Assembly: GCA_019192455.1 (NCBI GenBank)
Contig: JAHCML010000007.1
Location: 60,383 to 98,625 of the forward strand
Origin: Alphaproteobacteria bacterium SS10
Lineage (GTDB): Bacteria; Pseudomonadota; Alphaproteobacteria; TMED2
Length of the DNA: 38,243 bases
Direction of reading: 5' to 3'
The stretch's first letter is position 1; each line of letters opens with the position of its first letter. Shown piece after piece: positions 1 through 8,826 of this stretch. The notes under the pieces are model-generated. The model did not search any database, was not told the origin of the DNA, and saw only the letters and a program-made list of their open reading frames with translations. The position numbers and the translations under genes are program-made.

Positions 1-619
1 GACATCCCTGTTTAACCCGGTTGCCCTCTTGGTTGACCGTGACGCGGACACGCCGGAGCAGGTTCTGGGCGTGCCGGTTGCTGATCTCTCCAGCTTTAAT
101 GACGATCAGATGCCAGTCTTGCTCGCTGTTGGTGATCCGATGGGTAAAGAGTTGATCACCCGTCGTGCTGAGGTGCAGGGATTTAATTGGGCTAGCTATG
201 TCGATCCACGGGCCCATATCTCGGGTTTTGCGAAGATAGGGAAGGGCAGCATCGTTGCCCCCTTTGCCGTGGCGGCTGGTGATTGCCAAATCGGTGATTT
301 TTGCTTGCTGAATGCCTTTACCGGTGTCGGCCACGATGCCCGGTTATGCGCCTTCTGCAGCCTGATGCCTGGGGCTACCGTTACCGGTGGCGTTACCCTG
401 GGCGAGGCCGGGTTCATTGGCCCGAACGCCACCATTACCCCTGATCTGACACTGGGTGATCGCTGTCGCGTGTCGGCCGGCACGACGGTTTTCAAAGATG
501 CGGAAGCGGACCATTTGATCGCCGGATCGCCAGCAATGGCTCATATCGATGTGTTCTCCCTCAAAGAGCGCAAACGCCATGGCCTACCGCCGGGCGATGC
601 CAAGGCGGGTGGGGCCTGA
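1..619 (+). CDS. NeuD/PglD-like sugar O/N-acetyltransferase, 5' partial
   Basis: The reading frame stays open to the first base of the window, with codons before the TTG at 29 and no stop, so the N-terminus lies outside. The visible part has the end of a nucleotide-binding-like N-terminal domain followed by a left-handed beta-helix of hexapeptide repeats (for example IGKGSIVAPF, IGDFCLLN, VTLGEAGFIGPNATI). A VGHDARL segment resembles the catalytic-histidine region of PglD/NeuD acetyltransferases. The family transfers acetyl from acetyl-CoA to an amino or hydroxyl group of a nucleotide sugar in the cytosol. It is followed 5 bp later by a methyltransferase gene and heads (or sits within) a glycan-decoration operon. 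The fold is clear; the acceptor sugar cannot be told. Confidence 0.8.
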   Translation, partial: TSLFNPVALLVDRDADTPEQVLGVPVADLSSFNDDQMPVLLAVGDPMGKELITRRAEVQGFNWASYVDPRAHISGFAKIGKGSIVAPFAVAAGDCQIGDFCLLNAFTGVGHDARLCAFCSLMPGATVTGGVTLGEAGFIGPNATITPDLTLGDRCRVSAGTTVFKDAEADHLIAGSPAMAHIDVFSLKERKRHGLPPGDAKAGGA

Positions 620-624
620 TCTAG

Positions 625-1434
625 ATGTCTCAACAAGCCCGCGATCTTGATCGATGCATGGTGTGTGGAAGTCCCGCCGACTTCTATTTTGAAAAGGACT
701 TTGCCGGGCGGCACGATCTTGGGGTTGTTCGCTATGATCGTTGCCGATCTTGCGGCTTTGTCTATTCGCGTACCCATCAGGAAATGTCTGATGAGGTGTG
801 GGGCAAGCTGAACATCGATGTTCATTCAGCCTATCAAGGCATTGACGACAATCCGGAGGATCCGAACTGGATCCCAAGGATGAAGGCCCAGGCCTCAGCG
901 CTCAACCTGCTCGCCACACAAGGGGTAATCCCACAGGATAATCCTTGGGTTGATTGGGGCGCTGGCGATGCGACCCTAACCAAGTTCACGGCTGAGCATG
1001 GGCTCGATCTAAAGCCCTATGACAAATACATCAGCCAGCCGGGCTTCCTGACCGATGAAGAGCTGACCCCTGGCGGTTTTGACCTGGTGATCAGCACATC
1101 CCTGCTTGAGCATGTGATGGATTTGAGTGTGCTTGATGGCATGTCAGATCTGGTGTCGTCCAAGGGCATTCTGGCGGTCCATACCCTCGTTCGGGAAGAG
1201 GTGCCCAAGGACCCAAGCTGGTTCTATCTGGTCCCGGTTCACGTCTCGATGTTCACAAACAAGAGCATGCAAATCCTCTTTGATCGTTGGGGATATGCCT
1301 CATCGATCTACCATGTGCCATCACGGCTTTGGTTCTTCTTCCGTGACCCGGCTGTGAAGGTTGAGGAGATTGCCGCCCAGGACCCTGAGGCCTTCTTCGC
1401 CAAGCGTGGTTTTATGGATTATTGGAAGCTTTGA
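625..1434 (+). CDS. Zinc-ribbon class I SAM-dependent methyltransferase
   Basis: A 269-aa protein. The N-terminus has two CxxC pairs (C11/C14 and C40/C43), the putative zinc-binding domain found in front of sugar C-methyltransferases (Methyltransf_13 type). A Rossmann SAM-binding motif follows at about residues 109-115 (VDWGAGD), with an acidic post-motif stretch (FDLVISTSLLEHV). Family members methylate nucleotide-linked sugars or related small molecules. It lies 5 bp after the acetyltransferase gene and about 90 bp before the acyl carrier protein, all on the same strand, so co-transcription is likely. Substrate is unknown; O-, N- and C-methylation are all possible, but the zinc domain favours a deoxysugar-type substrate. 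Confidence 0.75.
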   Translation: MSQQARDLDRCMVCGSPADFYFEKDFAGRHDLGVVRYDRCRSCGFVYSRTHQEMSDEVWGKLNIDVHSAYQGIDDNPEDPNWIPRMKAQASALNLLATQGVIPQDNPWVDWGAGDATLTKFTAEHGLDLKPYDKYISQPGFLTDEELTPGGFDLVISTSLLEHVMDLSVLDGMSDLVSSKGILAVHTLVREEVPKDPSWFYLVPVHVSMFTNKSMQILFDRWGYASSIYHVPSRLWFFFRDPAVKVEEIAAQDPEAFFAKRGFMDYWKL

Positions 1435-1524
1435 TAGCGTTTGGTTAATCGAAACCCGCTTGCTCAGGGATTCCTTAACACTTATACACCAAGATACTGT
1501 TTTTCTTCTCTGGCGAGGCAAGTT

Positions 1525-1773
1525 GTGGCCGTGGCTACGGTAGATATTTCCGCCCTTCGCGATGTTTTTCAGAAGACCCTAGGCGTTGACCCCGAGCTGG
1601 TGACCGAGGCGGCGGGCCCCGATGATATTCCGGGCTGGGATTCACTCGGCCATATGACCTTAATGACCGCGCTTGAGCAGCATTTCGGTATATCCCTTTC
1701 CATCGATGACATCATGGAAATGGACACCATCGCGGCGATCCTAACGGTGTTGAAGCGGAACGCCGAAGGCTGA
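1525..1773 (+). CDS. Acyl carrier protein
   Basis: An 82-aa acidic helical protein with the phosphopantetheine attachment motif GWDSLGHM (Ser40 with this start). Its length matches stand-alone acyl carrier proteins. The open frame runs back to a TTG at 1441, but the GTG at 1525 is preferred: it has a GAGG ribosome site six bases upstream and gives a normal ACP length. A second GTG at 1531 is also possible. The gene lies 11 bp before an AMP-dependent acyl ligase and upstream of LuxE- and LuxC-like genes. This suggests a dedicated carrier on which an acyl group is loaded and then reduced or transferred, rather than the housekeeping AcpP of fatty-acid synthesis. Confidence 0.85.
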   Translation: MAVATVDISALRDVFQKTLGVDPELVTEAAGPDDIPGWDSLGHMTLMTALEQHFGISLSIDDIMEMDTIAAILTVLKRNAEG

Positions 1774-1784
1774 TTTAGGGCGCC

Positions 1785-3248
1785 ATGGGATCCGCTAACT
1801 TCGCCGCCTATCTCTTTGCGAATCGTTCTTTAGCGCCGGCCCTTATCGATGCGGCCGATGGCCGTGAGGTAACCGACCTCACCACAACCGTCGGACAGGC
1901 AGCGGCCTGGCTTGAGAGTGCCGGACTGAAGCCTGGCGATCGTCTGGTTCTCATCAGCACGTTAAGTCTCGACTGCGCCGTGGCCTATTTGGCCGGTCTT
2001 TGGGCTGGGTTGACCGTTGTTGCGGTTCCCGATGCGGTTGCCGCTGAGATTTCCAGAACGGTTGAGGCGCGGGCGATCTGGACGCCTAAGGACCCAGCGA
2101 AATTAGGCTGGGGTACCGATGCCCTTGTCTTCACCGGTATGCCCCAGGCTGATGGCGCTTGCGATGTTGCTGATCGGCAGGTCGATGATCCAGCGTTGCT
2201 GGTCGCAACCTCCGGCAGCTCAAGGACAACCCCGGATTTGGTCCAGCTGACCCATGGTAATCTGGTGACCAATATCGGTGCGGTGATTAAGTCCCAGGAC
2301 CTAGTCGTCGATGACCGCGCGCTGCTGTTCCTGCCACTGCATTATTGTTTCGGCGTCAGCGTGTTTCTGAGCCACCTCGTGGTTGGTGGCAGCGTGGTCC
2401 TGGATCGGCAATTCATGTTCCCGCAGCGGGTGGTCGATAGTGCCGTTGCCCATAGCTGTACGACCCTGGCTGGCGTGACCACCCACTACCGGTCATTACT
2501 TGAGCATACGCGGTTTGCCGAGACGCCGTTGCCCAGTCTTAGGCGGCAATTGCAGGCCGGCGGGCCGATTGATGAGGATCTGGCCTCACGCTTACAGGCA
2601 GCACACCCAGGGGCTGGCCTCTACTCCATGTATGGCAAGACTGAAGCTACCGCGCGCATCTCAACGCTCCACCCGAATGACCGGGCGAAGTTTAAAGGAT
2701 CGGTTGGCAAACCGGTTGAGGGTGTTGAAATCAGTCTCAGGCCACTTGATGCCGATACCCCCGATGGTGAAGGGGAGTTGATGATCCGTGGCCCATCCGT
2801 GGCGCCCTGCCTTTGGGGGCAGGCGGGTGGTGTTGTGGATGATGATGGATGGCATGCCACAGGCGATTATGCGGCCATTGATGCCGATGGGTTCATCTGG
2901 ATTAAGGGGCGGCTATCCAACTTCACGAAGCTATCGGGCGAGCGGGTTTCATTTGAAGAAGTTGAGGACCGGGTGCGTTGGTTAAAGCTGGCCCATGACG
3001 TGGCCGCCCTGACCACGCGGAATGTTGCAGGCGATGAACAACTGGTCATCCTGCTGGAGGTTGGTGAAGGATCAGGGACGCCATCTGAGAAACCGGACGA
3101 CGCAGCACAACAAATTAGATTTGCGCTACCCCGAAACTGGCCCATCGATTGCGTGCAATGGGTTGATGCACTTCCCCGCACCTCAAATGGCAAGCTGGCG
3201 CGGCGTAACTTGCCGTCGATGATCAGCAAGGAACCTGGCGATGCGTGA
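1785..3248 (+). CDS. AMP-dependent acyl ligase (ANL superfamily)
   Basis: A 487-aa adenylate-forming enzyme. Recognisable motifs: YSMYGKTEA (the YGxTE adenylate-binding motif), DGWHATGDYA (the TGD motif), GRLSNFTKLSGERV (hinge) and PRTSNGKLARR with the C-terminal catalytic lysine. It would activate a carboxylic acid as acyl-AMP and load it on the adjacent carrier protein or on CoA. The phosphate-binding loop near residues 142-149 reads TSGSSRTTPD and lacks the usual second glycine and lysine (TSGSTGxPK), which is odd. It starts 11 bp after the ACP gene and overlaps the next gene by 8 bp, indicating translational coupling. The specific acid is unknown. Confidence 0.8.
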   Translation: MGSANFAAYLFANRSLAPALIDAADGREVTDLTTTVGQAAAWLESAGLKPGDRLVLISTLSLDCAVAYLAGLWAGLTVVAVPDAVAAEISRTVEARAIWTPKDPAKLGWGTDALVFTGMPQADGACDVADRQVDDPALLVATSGSSRTTPDLVQLTHGNLVTNIGAVIKSQDLVVDDRALLFLPLHYCFGVSVFLSHLVVGGSVVLDRQFMFPQRVVDSAVAHSCTTLAGVTTHYRSLLEHTRFAETPLPSLRRQLQAGGPIDEDLASRLQAAHPGAGLYSMYGKTEATARISTLHPNDRAKFKGSVGKPVEGVEISLRPLDADTPDGEGELMIRGPSVAPCLWGQAGGVVDDDGWHATGDYAAIDADGFIWIKGRLSNFTKLSGERVSFEEVEDRVRWLKLAHDVAALTTRNVAGDEQLVILLEVGEGSGTPSEKPDDAAQQIRFALPRNWPIDCVQWVDALPRTSNGKLARRNLPSMISKEPGDA

Positions 3249-4350
3249 CGACGCGGCTACCAATGATCAGATCCAGGAGATCTTAAAGCGTCCGGTCTAT
3301 GACCGGGATGACGGCGCGGTGCTTGACCTCTTTCGCACCCATATTGAGCGCGGGATGGCGTTGAATGAGGGGTACCGGAACTTTGTCGAGCATTGGCCAA
3401 AAGATTTTGCCAGCGCTGAGTTGGCGGACTTTCCCTATCTGCCAGTTGGCATCTTCAAACGCGAAGTGCCGTTGGCACTCTGTGAGCCGGATAAGATCAC
3501 CCGTGTGATTAGGTCGAGTGCCACAACTGGCCAGCAACCAGCCGCCATACCCATTGATTTGCAGACCGGTCGCACAATGGCAAAGAGTGCGTCCCTGATT
3601 TTCCAGTCTATCCTGGGTCCGGATCGGCGGCCCTTCCTGGTTATTGATGCGGCATCAGTGAACGCGGCACAGGCCGACCTCAACGCGCGCGGTGCCGCCA
3701 TCCGCAGCTTGATGCCGTTTGCCAAGACGGTGACCTACGGCCTCTCAGATGATGATCTTGAGCCGCTGATTGATCAGCTGAGCGTCTTCTCAGAAGAGCA
3801 TGGTGATGAGGATGTGCTGGTCTATGGCTTTACCTGGGTGCTCTGGGCCCGGTTGGTTGACCAGCTTCAGGATAAGGGGATTAAGCTCAACCTTAAGAAC
3901 GCCAAGGTGCTGCATTCCGGTGGCTGGAAGAAGCTGACAAGCGAGGCCGTGGACAAAGCGACCTTCAATCAAAGGGTGGCCGAGGTGGTGGGCTGCACCC
4001 CTGCCGATGTCATCGATTTCTACGGCATGGTTGAGAATTTGGGTGTGGTCTATCCCGATGGGCCAACCGGGTTTAAGCATCCGCCGATCTTTGGTGGGGT
4101 GGTGATCCGTGATCCGTTGACGTTAGAGCCGGTATCACCCGGTGAAACCGGTCTACTGCAGGTTTGTAGCATCGTGCCGACCAGCTTTCCGGGCTGGCTC
4201 TTGCTGACCGATGATATGGCAGAGCTGGTGGGATACGATGACCCTGAAAGCCGCCGGCCGGGACCCTACTTCCGATTGAAGGGCCGTGCGCCAAAGGCCG
4301 AAATTAGAGGGTGCGGTGAAGTCATTGCCAAGCGTTTTGCCAATGCATAG
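3241..4350 (+). CDS. LuxE-like acyl-protein synthetase
   Basis: A 369-aa member of the LuxE/PaaK-like acyl-protein synthetase family. It has an RSSATTGQQP phosphate-binding loop at residues 91-100 and the family's LHSGGWKK and DFYGMVE segments. In bioluminescent bacteria LuxE activates a fatty acid as acyl-AMP and passes the acyl group to the LuxC reductase. Here no luciferase genes accompany it; instead it sits between an acyl ligase/ACP pair and a LuxC-like reductase inside a glycan locus. The ATG at 3241 lies inside the end of the preceding gene (8-bp overlap). The family call is firm; the acyl substrate is unknown and probably not the tetradecanoyl group of luminescence. Confidence 0.8.
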   Translation: MRDDAATNDQIQEILKRPVYDRDDGAVLDLFRTHIERGMALNEGYRNFVEHWPKDFASAELADFPYLPVGIFKREVPLALCEPDKITRVIRSSATTGQQPAAIPIDLQTGRTMAKSASLIFQSILGPDRRPFLVIDAASVNAAQADLNARGAAIRSLMPFAKTVTYGLSDDDLEPLIDQLSVFSEEHGDEDVLVYGFTWVLWARLVDQLQDKGIKLNLKNAKVLHSGGWKKLTSEAVDKATFNQRVAEVVGCTPADVIDFYGMVENLGVVYPDGPTGFKHPPIFGGVVIRDPLTLEPVSPGETGLLQVCSIVPTSFPGWLLLTDDMAELVGYDDPESRRPGPYFRLKGRAPKAEIRGCGEVIAKRFANA

Positions 4351-5617
4351 CGATGGCCCGAACATGGTTCTGCGCCCGCAATCCGCCGAGGATGTTCGGG
4401 CGGCGGTGGCACCACTGACCCGGGTCGATTTTGAGCCTGAGCGGGACATCCAAGCCCTGGCCGCCTTTGGCGATGCGCTTGAGAAGGCGACGGACCTTCA
4501 CACCATCCCAGGCTTTGTGTTCCTGCGCCTTTGGCTGCGCCAGGCGTCACTTGAACGGGTGATCGAACAGGATTTTGGGACAGACCAAACGCAAGCCGAC
4601 AGCATCGTGATGCCACTTGGTGTGGTCAGCTGCTGGCCGGCTGCAAATGTTGAGATCCAGCCGCTCTTAGCAGCCTCAACCATCTTGCTGTCCGGCAATG
4701 CCTGTGTTCTGCGCGTACCTAGCGATCTAGTTAAGATCACGGAGCTGTTCTTAAAAACGCTTCGTGAGTCTGACGCTTGGCCCGTATTTGAGAACCGGTT
4801 GGTTGCCATGGCAATTGATCGGTCAAATACCGAGCTGCTCGGGGCCATGGCGGCGACGTCTGACGGCGCATCGATTTGGGGTGGTGCCGAGGCAATCAAT
4901 GCTGTTCGTGCCTTGCCCTTCCGACCCGGCGCACGGTTTGTTGTGTTTGGCCCACGTTACTCAGTCGGCGTGGTGTCCGCTGATATGCTGGGCCGTCCGG
5001 ATACCCATCAGCTGATCTGTGAGAGGTTGGCCCGGGATGTTTGGCCATTTGAGCAGAATGCCTGCTCCTCGCCCCATGTGCTTTATGTTGAGGCACCGGA
5101 GCAGGAACCTGGCGGTGCTTTAGGGGCGGCGGCAACCGGTTTTCTGGATACCCTGAAAGATGCGTTTGAGCGTGAGGATCGGTACCACCCGCGGGAGGTG
5201 TTGGAGCCTGTTATGGCGACCTCAGTCTCACTGGTGCGGGCCGAATGGTTGATGCGTGATCAGAACCATGTCGCGGTTCAATCGAGCGCCCCGTCTTGGA
5301 CGATCCTCGCTGGTTCGTCGCCTGTATCCATGCCCACCTCTGGTTACCGGGTTTTGGTGACGTTGTTCGTCAATAACCTCGATGACGTTGTCGGCACGCT
5401 AGACCCTGATGTTCAAACAGTCGGCATGGCCTGCGGCGATGAGGGGCGAGAGCGAAAGCTGGCGCGAAGCCTTGCCTGCCGCGGCGTTGACAGGATTGTC
5501 CCGTTTGGGCAAATGCATATCTTCGATACACCTTGGGATGGACATGCAGTCTGTGCATCATTGACCCGCATTGTTCGCCATAATCTTTCAACCACTGCCT
5601 TCGGGAGCCAATCATGA
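4343..5617 (+). CDS. LuxC-like acyl-CoA/acyl-protein reductase
   Basis: A reductase of the LuxC family, distantly related to aldehyde dehydrogenases. It has the nucleotide-binding PLGVVSCWPAANVEIQP segment, a second conserved region (PFRPGARFVVFGPRYSVGVV) and the active-site cysteine in QNACSSPH (Cys241 with this start). LuxC takes an acyl group on this cysteine and reduces it with NADPH to an aldehyde. The ATG at 4343 overlaps the LuxE stop by 8 bp, like the preceding gene pair. An upstream GTG at 4286 with a GAAGGG-like ribosome site is the alternative and would add 19 residues and overlap luxE by 65 bp. The gene ends in an ATGA overlap with the next methyltransferase. The aldehyde's fate is unknown. 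Confidence 0.8.
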   Translation: MHSDGPNMVLRPQSAEDVRAAVAPLTRVDFEPERDIQALAAFGDALEKATDLHTIPGFVFLRLWLRQASLERVIEQDFGTDQTQADSIVMPLGVVSCWPAANVEIQPLLAASTILLSGNACVLRVPSDLVKITELFLKTLRESDAWPVFENRLVAMAIDRSNTELLGAMAATSDGASIWGGAEAINAVRALPFRPGARFVVFGPRYSVGVVSADMLGRPDTHQLICERLARDVWPFEQNACSSPHVLYVEAPEQEPGGALGAAATGFLDTLKDAFEREDRYHPREVLEPVMATSVSLVRAEWLMRDQNHVAVQSSAPSWTILAGSSPVSMPTSGYRVLVTLFVNNLDDVVGTLDPDVQTVGMACGDEGRERKLARSLACRGVDRIVPFGQMHIFDTPWDGHAVCASLTRIVRHNLSTTAFGSQS

Positions 5618-6519
5618 TGGATGGTTGCGCGTTCTTCTTGGACGCCGTCAAAACCCACGCAAAGCTATTCTATGGTGAGGCTGAGAAGGCGGTTAACGCC
5701 GATCGCGAGGTGGCCGGTTGGCTGCTGGATCCGCTCGCAACCTGGGCGGTTGACGCCTATGGCGACGAGATCGCGAAGCCAGCCGCCCAGGGCTATGCGA
5801 CCTACGCGCTGCACGTCGCGAAATCCCAACAGGCCTATGAGGCGAATGGTTCGTTCAACGATCTGGAGTTGGATGAGATCGTGAACTCCGTCTATGACGA
5901 GCCCGGCTACATGGTCCCGTATATGTGGGCGGCGATCCTGATCTATGGCCTGTGGCCGACAATGCAGCCGCATCTGCGCCTGTTCCGCGATGATTTCCTG
6001 GCCCATCTACCAGAGGGCGCGACCGTTTCTGAGATTGCCTGCGGCCACGGTGTCCTGTCACTCCTGGCGCTGCAGAGCCGCCCAGATATCACGGTTATTG
6101 CCCAGGATATCTCACCCTCAGCGCTGAAGATTGCTGAACGCCTGTCTGCCAGCGCCGGCCTGACAGAGCGGATCGAACTCAGTGTTGGTGATGCAACCGC
6201 GCCGACCGATGACCCGCCGGTTGATGCGGTGATCGCGGGCATGCTGGCAGAGCATTTGCCCGAGCCACAGAAGATGTTCCATGGCGTAGCCGACCGATTG
6301 AAGCCAACCGGCACAGCGTTCATCGGTGCCGCGTTAGAGTCAGCGCAGCGCGATCATATCTATGAGTTCCACCGGGAGAGTGAACTCGTCGTCATGGCGG
6401 AGACGGCAGGTTTAAGGGTCGAGAAGCTGCTGTCCGAACGTGCCAAGCATCGTAATCGCGGTAAGTTCTCACCTCGTGCCTTGGCTATGACGGTTGAGAA
6501 GTTCCCGTTGAACGCATAA
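5614..6519 (+). CDS. Class I SAM-dependent methyltransferase
   Basis: A 301-aa protein. An N-terminal helical part of about 125 residues precedes a Rossmann methyltransferase domain with motif I VSEIACGHGVLS, an acidic residue after the second strand (VIAQDIS) and VDAVIAGMLAEHLPEP. Its start overlaps the LuxC-like stop as ATGA, so it is translationally coupled to the acyl-reduction module and probably acts on the same product or on the glycan carrying it. The substrate cannot be read from sequence. Confidence 0.7.
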   Translation: MMDGCAFFLDAVKTHAKLFYGEAEKAVNADREVAGWLLDPLATWAVDAYGDEIAKPAAQGYATYALHVAKSQQAYEANGSFNDLELDEIVNSVYDEPGYMVPYMWAAILIYGLWPTMQPHLRLFRDDFLAHLPEGATVSEIACGHGVLSLLALQSRPDITVIAQDISPSALKIAERLSASAGLTERIELSVGDATAPTDDPPVDAVIAGMLAEHLPEPQKMFHGVADRLKPTGTAFIGAALESAQRDHIYEFHRESELVVMAETAGLRVEKLLSERAKHRNRGKFSPRALAMTVEKFPLNA

Positions 6520-6566
6520 CGCCAGCCCAAACCGCGTTCTGCTGTTTCCCCATCTGAATGTGACCC

Positions 6567-7637
6567 ATGACAACTCTAGTATTTCCAAGCAGCACGCCAG
6601 AAAGTCATCGCTACCTTCAGGAGGCGGTGAACAGAGGTGAGCCGGTTGTTGCGGCATCCTCTGTTAAGGCGTCGCTCGATATTGATGGTCTAACGGATCA
6701 TGCCTTACCGCTAATCAATCAAGACGGGTTTGATGAGGCGCTGATCGCCTTGGTTAAGGCCAATGGGGTAAAGCGAGTTTTCTCACCCTCGGCGGTTGTC
6801 TATGTGCACCTTCGCAAACTGATTGAGCGTGAGAATTTACCGCTCCAATTTGTCCAACTGCCACCGATCTATCAGGAGATGGAGCGGCAGACCGATGAGG
6901 CAGCAGCGGCAAGGCTGGATATTGAGTATGCGTCCCAGTTTCTGAACGGTGGTGACTTCCTCACCGCGCCACAGCTGCAGGCCCTATTGCGGGCTGCTTT
7001 TGGGATTTACGGTGAGTCTTACCGCCATAAGTTGGTTGCACTGGCGGCCTGCGCGTTTACCGCGCCAGCCGGTGACTATGTTGAGATTGGGTGCCTTTAT
7101 GGCCGGTCCTGTAGCGTGATTGTGCAAGCGCTGAAGATGGCAGGTCGTTCGGATGCCGTGCTTGCGATTGATGCCTGGGCTAGTGATGTCGCCCACCAGA
7201 CCTCTTTGTCTGATGATCTCGCCGATGAATGGCTATCCCGGGACCTAACCCCCATCGCTGATGCGTTTGATGCCAATCTGATGCCACTGGCAACCAGGGG
7301 GCAGTTTAACCGTTTGCGGCTACCCTCAGCGGAGGCACGCCCGCAATATGGTCCCAAGGCGGTCATCTCAACCGATGCATTCGGACCGACCCAGTACACT
7401 GGCCAGATCGGTTTTCTGCACATTGACGCCAATCACGATTATGAGGCGGTTAAGGCCGATCGCGATCTGTGGTGCCCACTTGTTAAGCCTGGCGGTTGGA
7501 TCGTCTTTGACGATTATAATTGGCGCCATGGCGCGGGGCCTGGCCAAGCCGCTGATGAATTTTGCGCGGCGCGTCAGGATGATATCGAGCGATGCGTGTT
7601 CTTGGATGGCGCGCTGTTTATCAAGCTTGCCGCCTGA
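6567..7637 (+). CDS. Two-domain protein: pre-ATP-grasp-like N-terminus plus SAM methyltransferase
   Basis: A 356-aa protein. The first 100 or so residues (VFPSSTPES, a GVKRVFSPSA stretch) resemble the N-terminal Rossmann-like domain of ATP-grasp or carbamoyl-phosphate-type enzymes, but no ATP-grasp catalytic domain follows. The C-terminal part is a Methyltransf_24-type domain: GDYVEIGCLYGRSCS is motif I, then AVLAIDAWASD, IGFLHIDANHDYEAV and GGWIVFDDYNW, the last two with acidic residues that in TylF-like relatives bind a metal. It lies 47 bp after the previous methyltransferase and ends 10 bp from the convergent aminotransferase gene. Probably glycan modification; the role of the N-terminal part is unclear. 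Confidence 0.65.
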   Translation: MTTLVFPSSTPESHRYLQEAVNRGEPVVAASSVKASLDIDGLTDHALPLINQDGFDEALIALVKANGVKRVFSPSAVVYVHLRKLIERENLPLQFVQLPPIYQEMERQTDEAAAARLDIEYASQFLNGGDFLTAPQLQALLRAAFGIYGESYRHKLVALAACAFTAPAGDYVEIGCLYGRSCSVIVQALKMAGRSDAVLAIDAWASDVAHQTSLSDDLADEWLSRDLTPIADAFDANLMPLATRGQFNRLRLPSAEARPQYGPKAVISTDAFGPTQYTGQIGFLHIDANHDYEAVKADRDLWCPLVKPGGWIVFDDYNWRHGAGPGQAADEFCAARQDDIERCVFLDGALFIKLAA

Positions 7638-7647
7638 GGGGCGCCGG

Positions 7648-8766
7648 TTAGTTGAGCGCCGTACTGAGTGTTGAGCAGACAATTTCCACTTGCTCATCAG
7701 TCAGGTCGATTGAGAACGGTAGGCCAATCGTCGTTGTCGCCAACGCCTGCGTCGCGGGCAGCGGGTCCCGCGCGATGCCCATATATCCCGGATGGGTATG
7801 ACAGCCGCCGCGCCACCAACGCCTCGTGTCGATGCCATGGTCATTCAAACGCTTGGCAACCCGGTGGCCATCCCCTTTGACCCGGACACAGCAATAGGAT
7901 GAGACCCAGCCATCACCATAGGCAGGATGCAGCGAGACGTTATCCATCGAGCCTAACAGCTCTTGATACTTATGCGTGACGCGTTCCCAGGCGACGCGTT
8001 TATCCGGCCAATTATCCATGCAGGCCATGCCGACGGCGGCCGCATACTCACTCAACTTGGCATTCCAGCCGCTAATCTGTGCGACAGAGATTTGGTAGAA
8101 GCCAAAGTTACCGATCTGCCGGGCGCGTTGGACAAGATCACTATCGGTGCAGACGATAAAACCGCCCTCACCAACGCCAAAGGTCTTGGTGGCGTGTAGG
8201 CTAACCGCCATAGGCGTTGGTCCCGGCTTCATCATCTCAGTACTGGCAATGGCATCGAAGGCTGCCGCCGCATCGATCACCACAGGAATGCCGGTTTGTT
8301 CGGTAAACCGATCCCAGGCGGCCCGGTCGAGCGGCGCGCCAAATGGGGCGACGGTGACGACGGCGCCGATCTCATCCAGATCATTGCGGTCATAAAGCTG
8401 GTCTGGGGTTAGGGCCCAACTATCAATATCCACATCGACAAAGTACGGCTCCAATCCGGCCGTAATCACCGCCGATACGGTGCCCACAAAGGTCCAGGAT
8501 GGCATCAGGCATTTGCGGCCAGGGACTGCACCCGCCGCTGTTAGGGCAACGGTGATTGCCAGGGTTCCATTTGAGACGCAGGCAATACCCTCTGGGATGA
8601 CATTGACCGTGTCCGCAATCCCTTGCTCAAACTCAACCAACAAGGGGCCACGGTTGCTGTACCAACGGGTTTCGTCGATCCGCTGAAGATAAGGCAGGAT
8701 CGCTTCCGCTGGCGGCAGCAGGGGTTTTAGGACGGGGATGCGATTGTTCTTATTGCCGTCGGCCAT
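7648..8766 (-). CDS. DegT/DnrJ/EryC1/StrS-family PLP aminotransferase
   Basis: A 372-aa fold-type I aminotransferase of nucleotide-sugar metabolism. The PLP lysine is K194 in SLHATKTFGVGEGG. VIDAAAAF (D165, interacts with the PLP pyridine nitrogen), SNGTLA and PSWTFVGT are typical of the family. These enzymes transfer an amino group, usually from glutamate, to a keto-sugar or aldehyde to give an amino sugar. It is the last gene of the minus-strand glycan operon, 60 bp after the glycosyltransferase-like gene. Either a 4-keto or 3-keto sugar nucleotide, or conceivably the aldehyde from the facing LuxC operon, could be its substrate; the second option is speculation. Confidence 0.85.
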   Translation of the reverse strand: MADGNKNNRIPVLKPLLPPAEAILPYLQRIDETRWYSNRGPLLVEFEQGIADTVNVIPEGIACVSNGTLAITVALTAAGAVPGRKCLMPSWTFVGTVSAVITAGLEPYFVDVDIDSWALTPDQLYDRNDLDEIGAVVTVAPFGAPLDRAAWDRFTEQTGIPVVIDAAAAFDAIASTEMMKPGPTPMAVSLHATKTFGVGEGGFIVCTDSDLVQRARQIGNFGFYQISVAQISGWNAKLSEYAAAVGMACMDNWPDKRVAWERVTHKYQELLGSMDNVSLHPAYGDGWVSSYCCVRVKGDGHRVAKRLNDHGIDTRRWWRGGCHTHPGYMGIARDPLPATQALATTTIGLPFSIDLTDEQVEIVCSTLSTALN

Positions 8767-8826
8767 TGTCTTCTCACCTATATGACGATGATCCAGCCAC
8801 GGGCTGGTTCTCGTCTTTTCCTCAGA

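Noticed and set aside
3241-5617. Bioluminescence (lux) operon
   Set aside because: LuxE- and LuxC-like genes are present, but luxA, luxB and luxD are absent and the neighbours are glycan genes.
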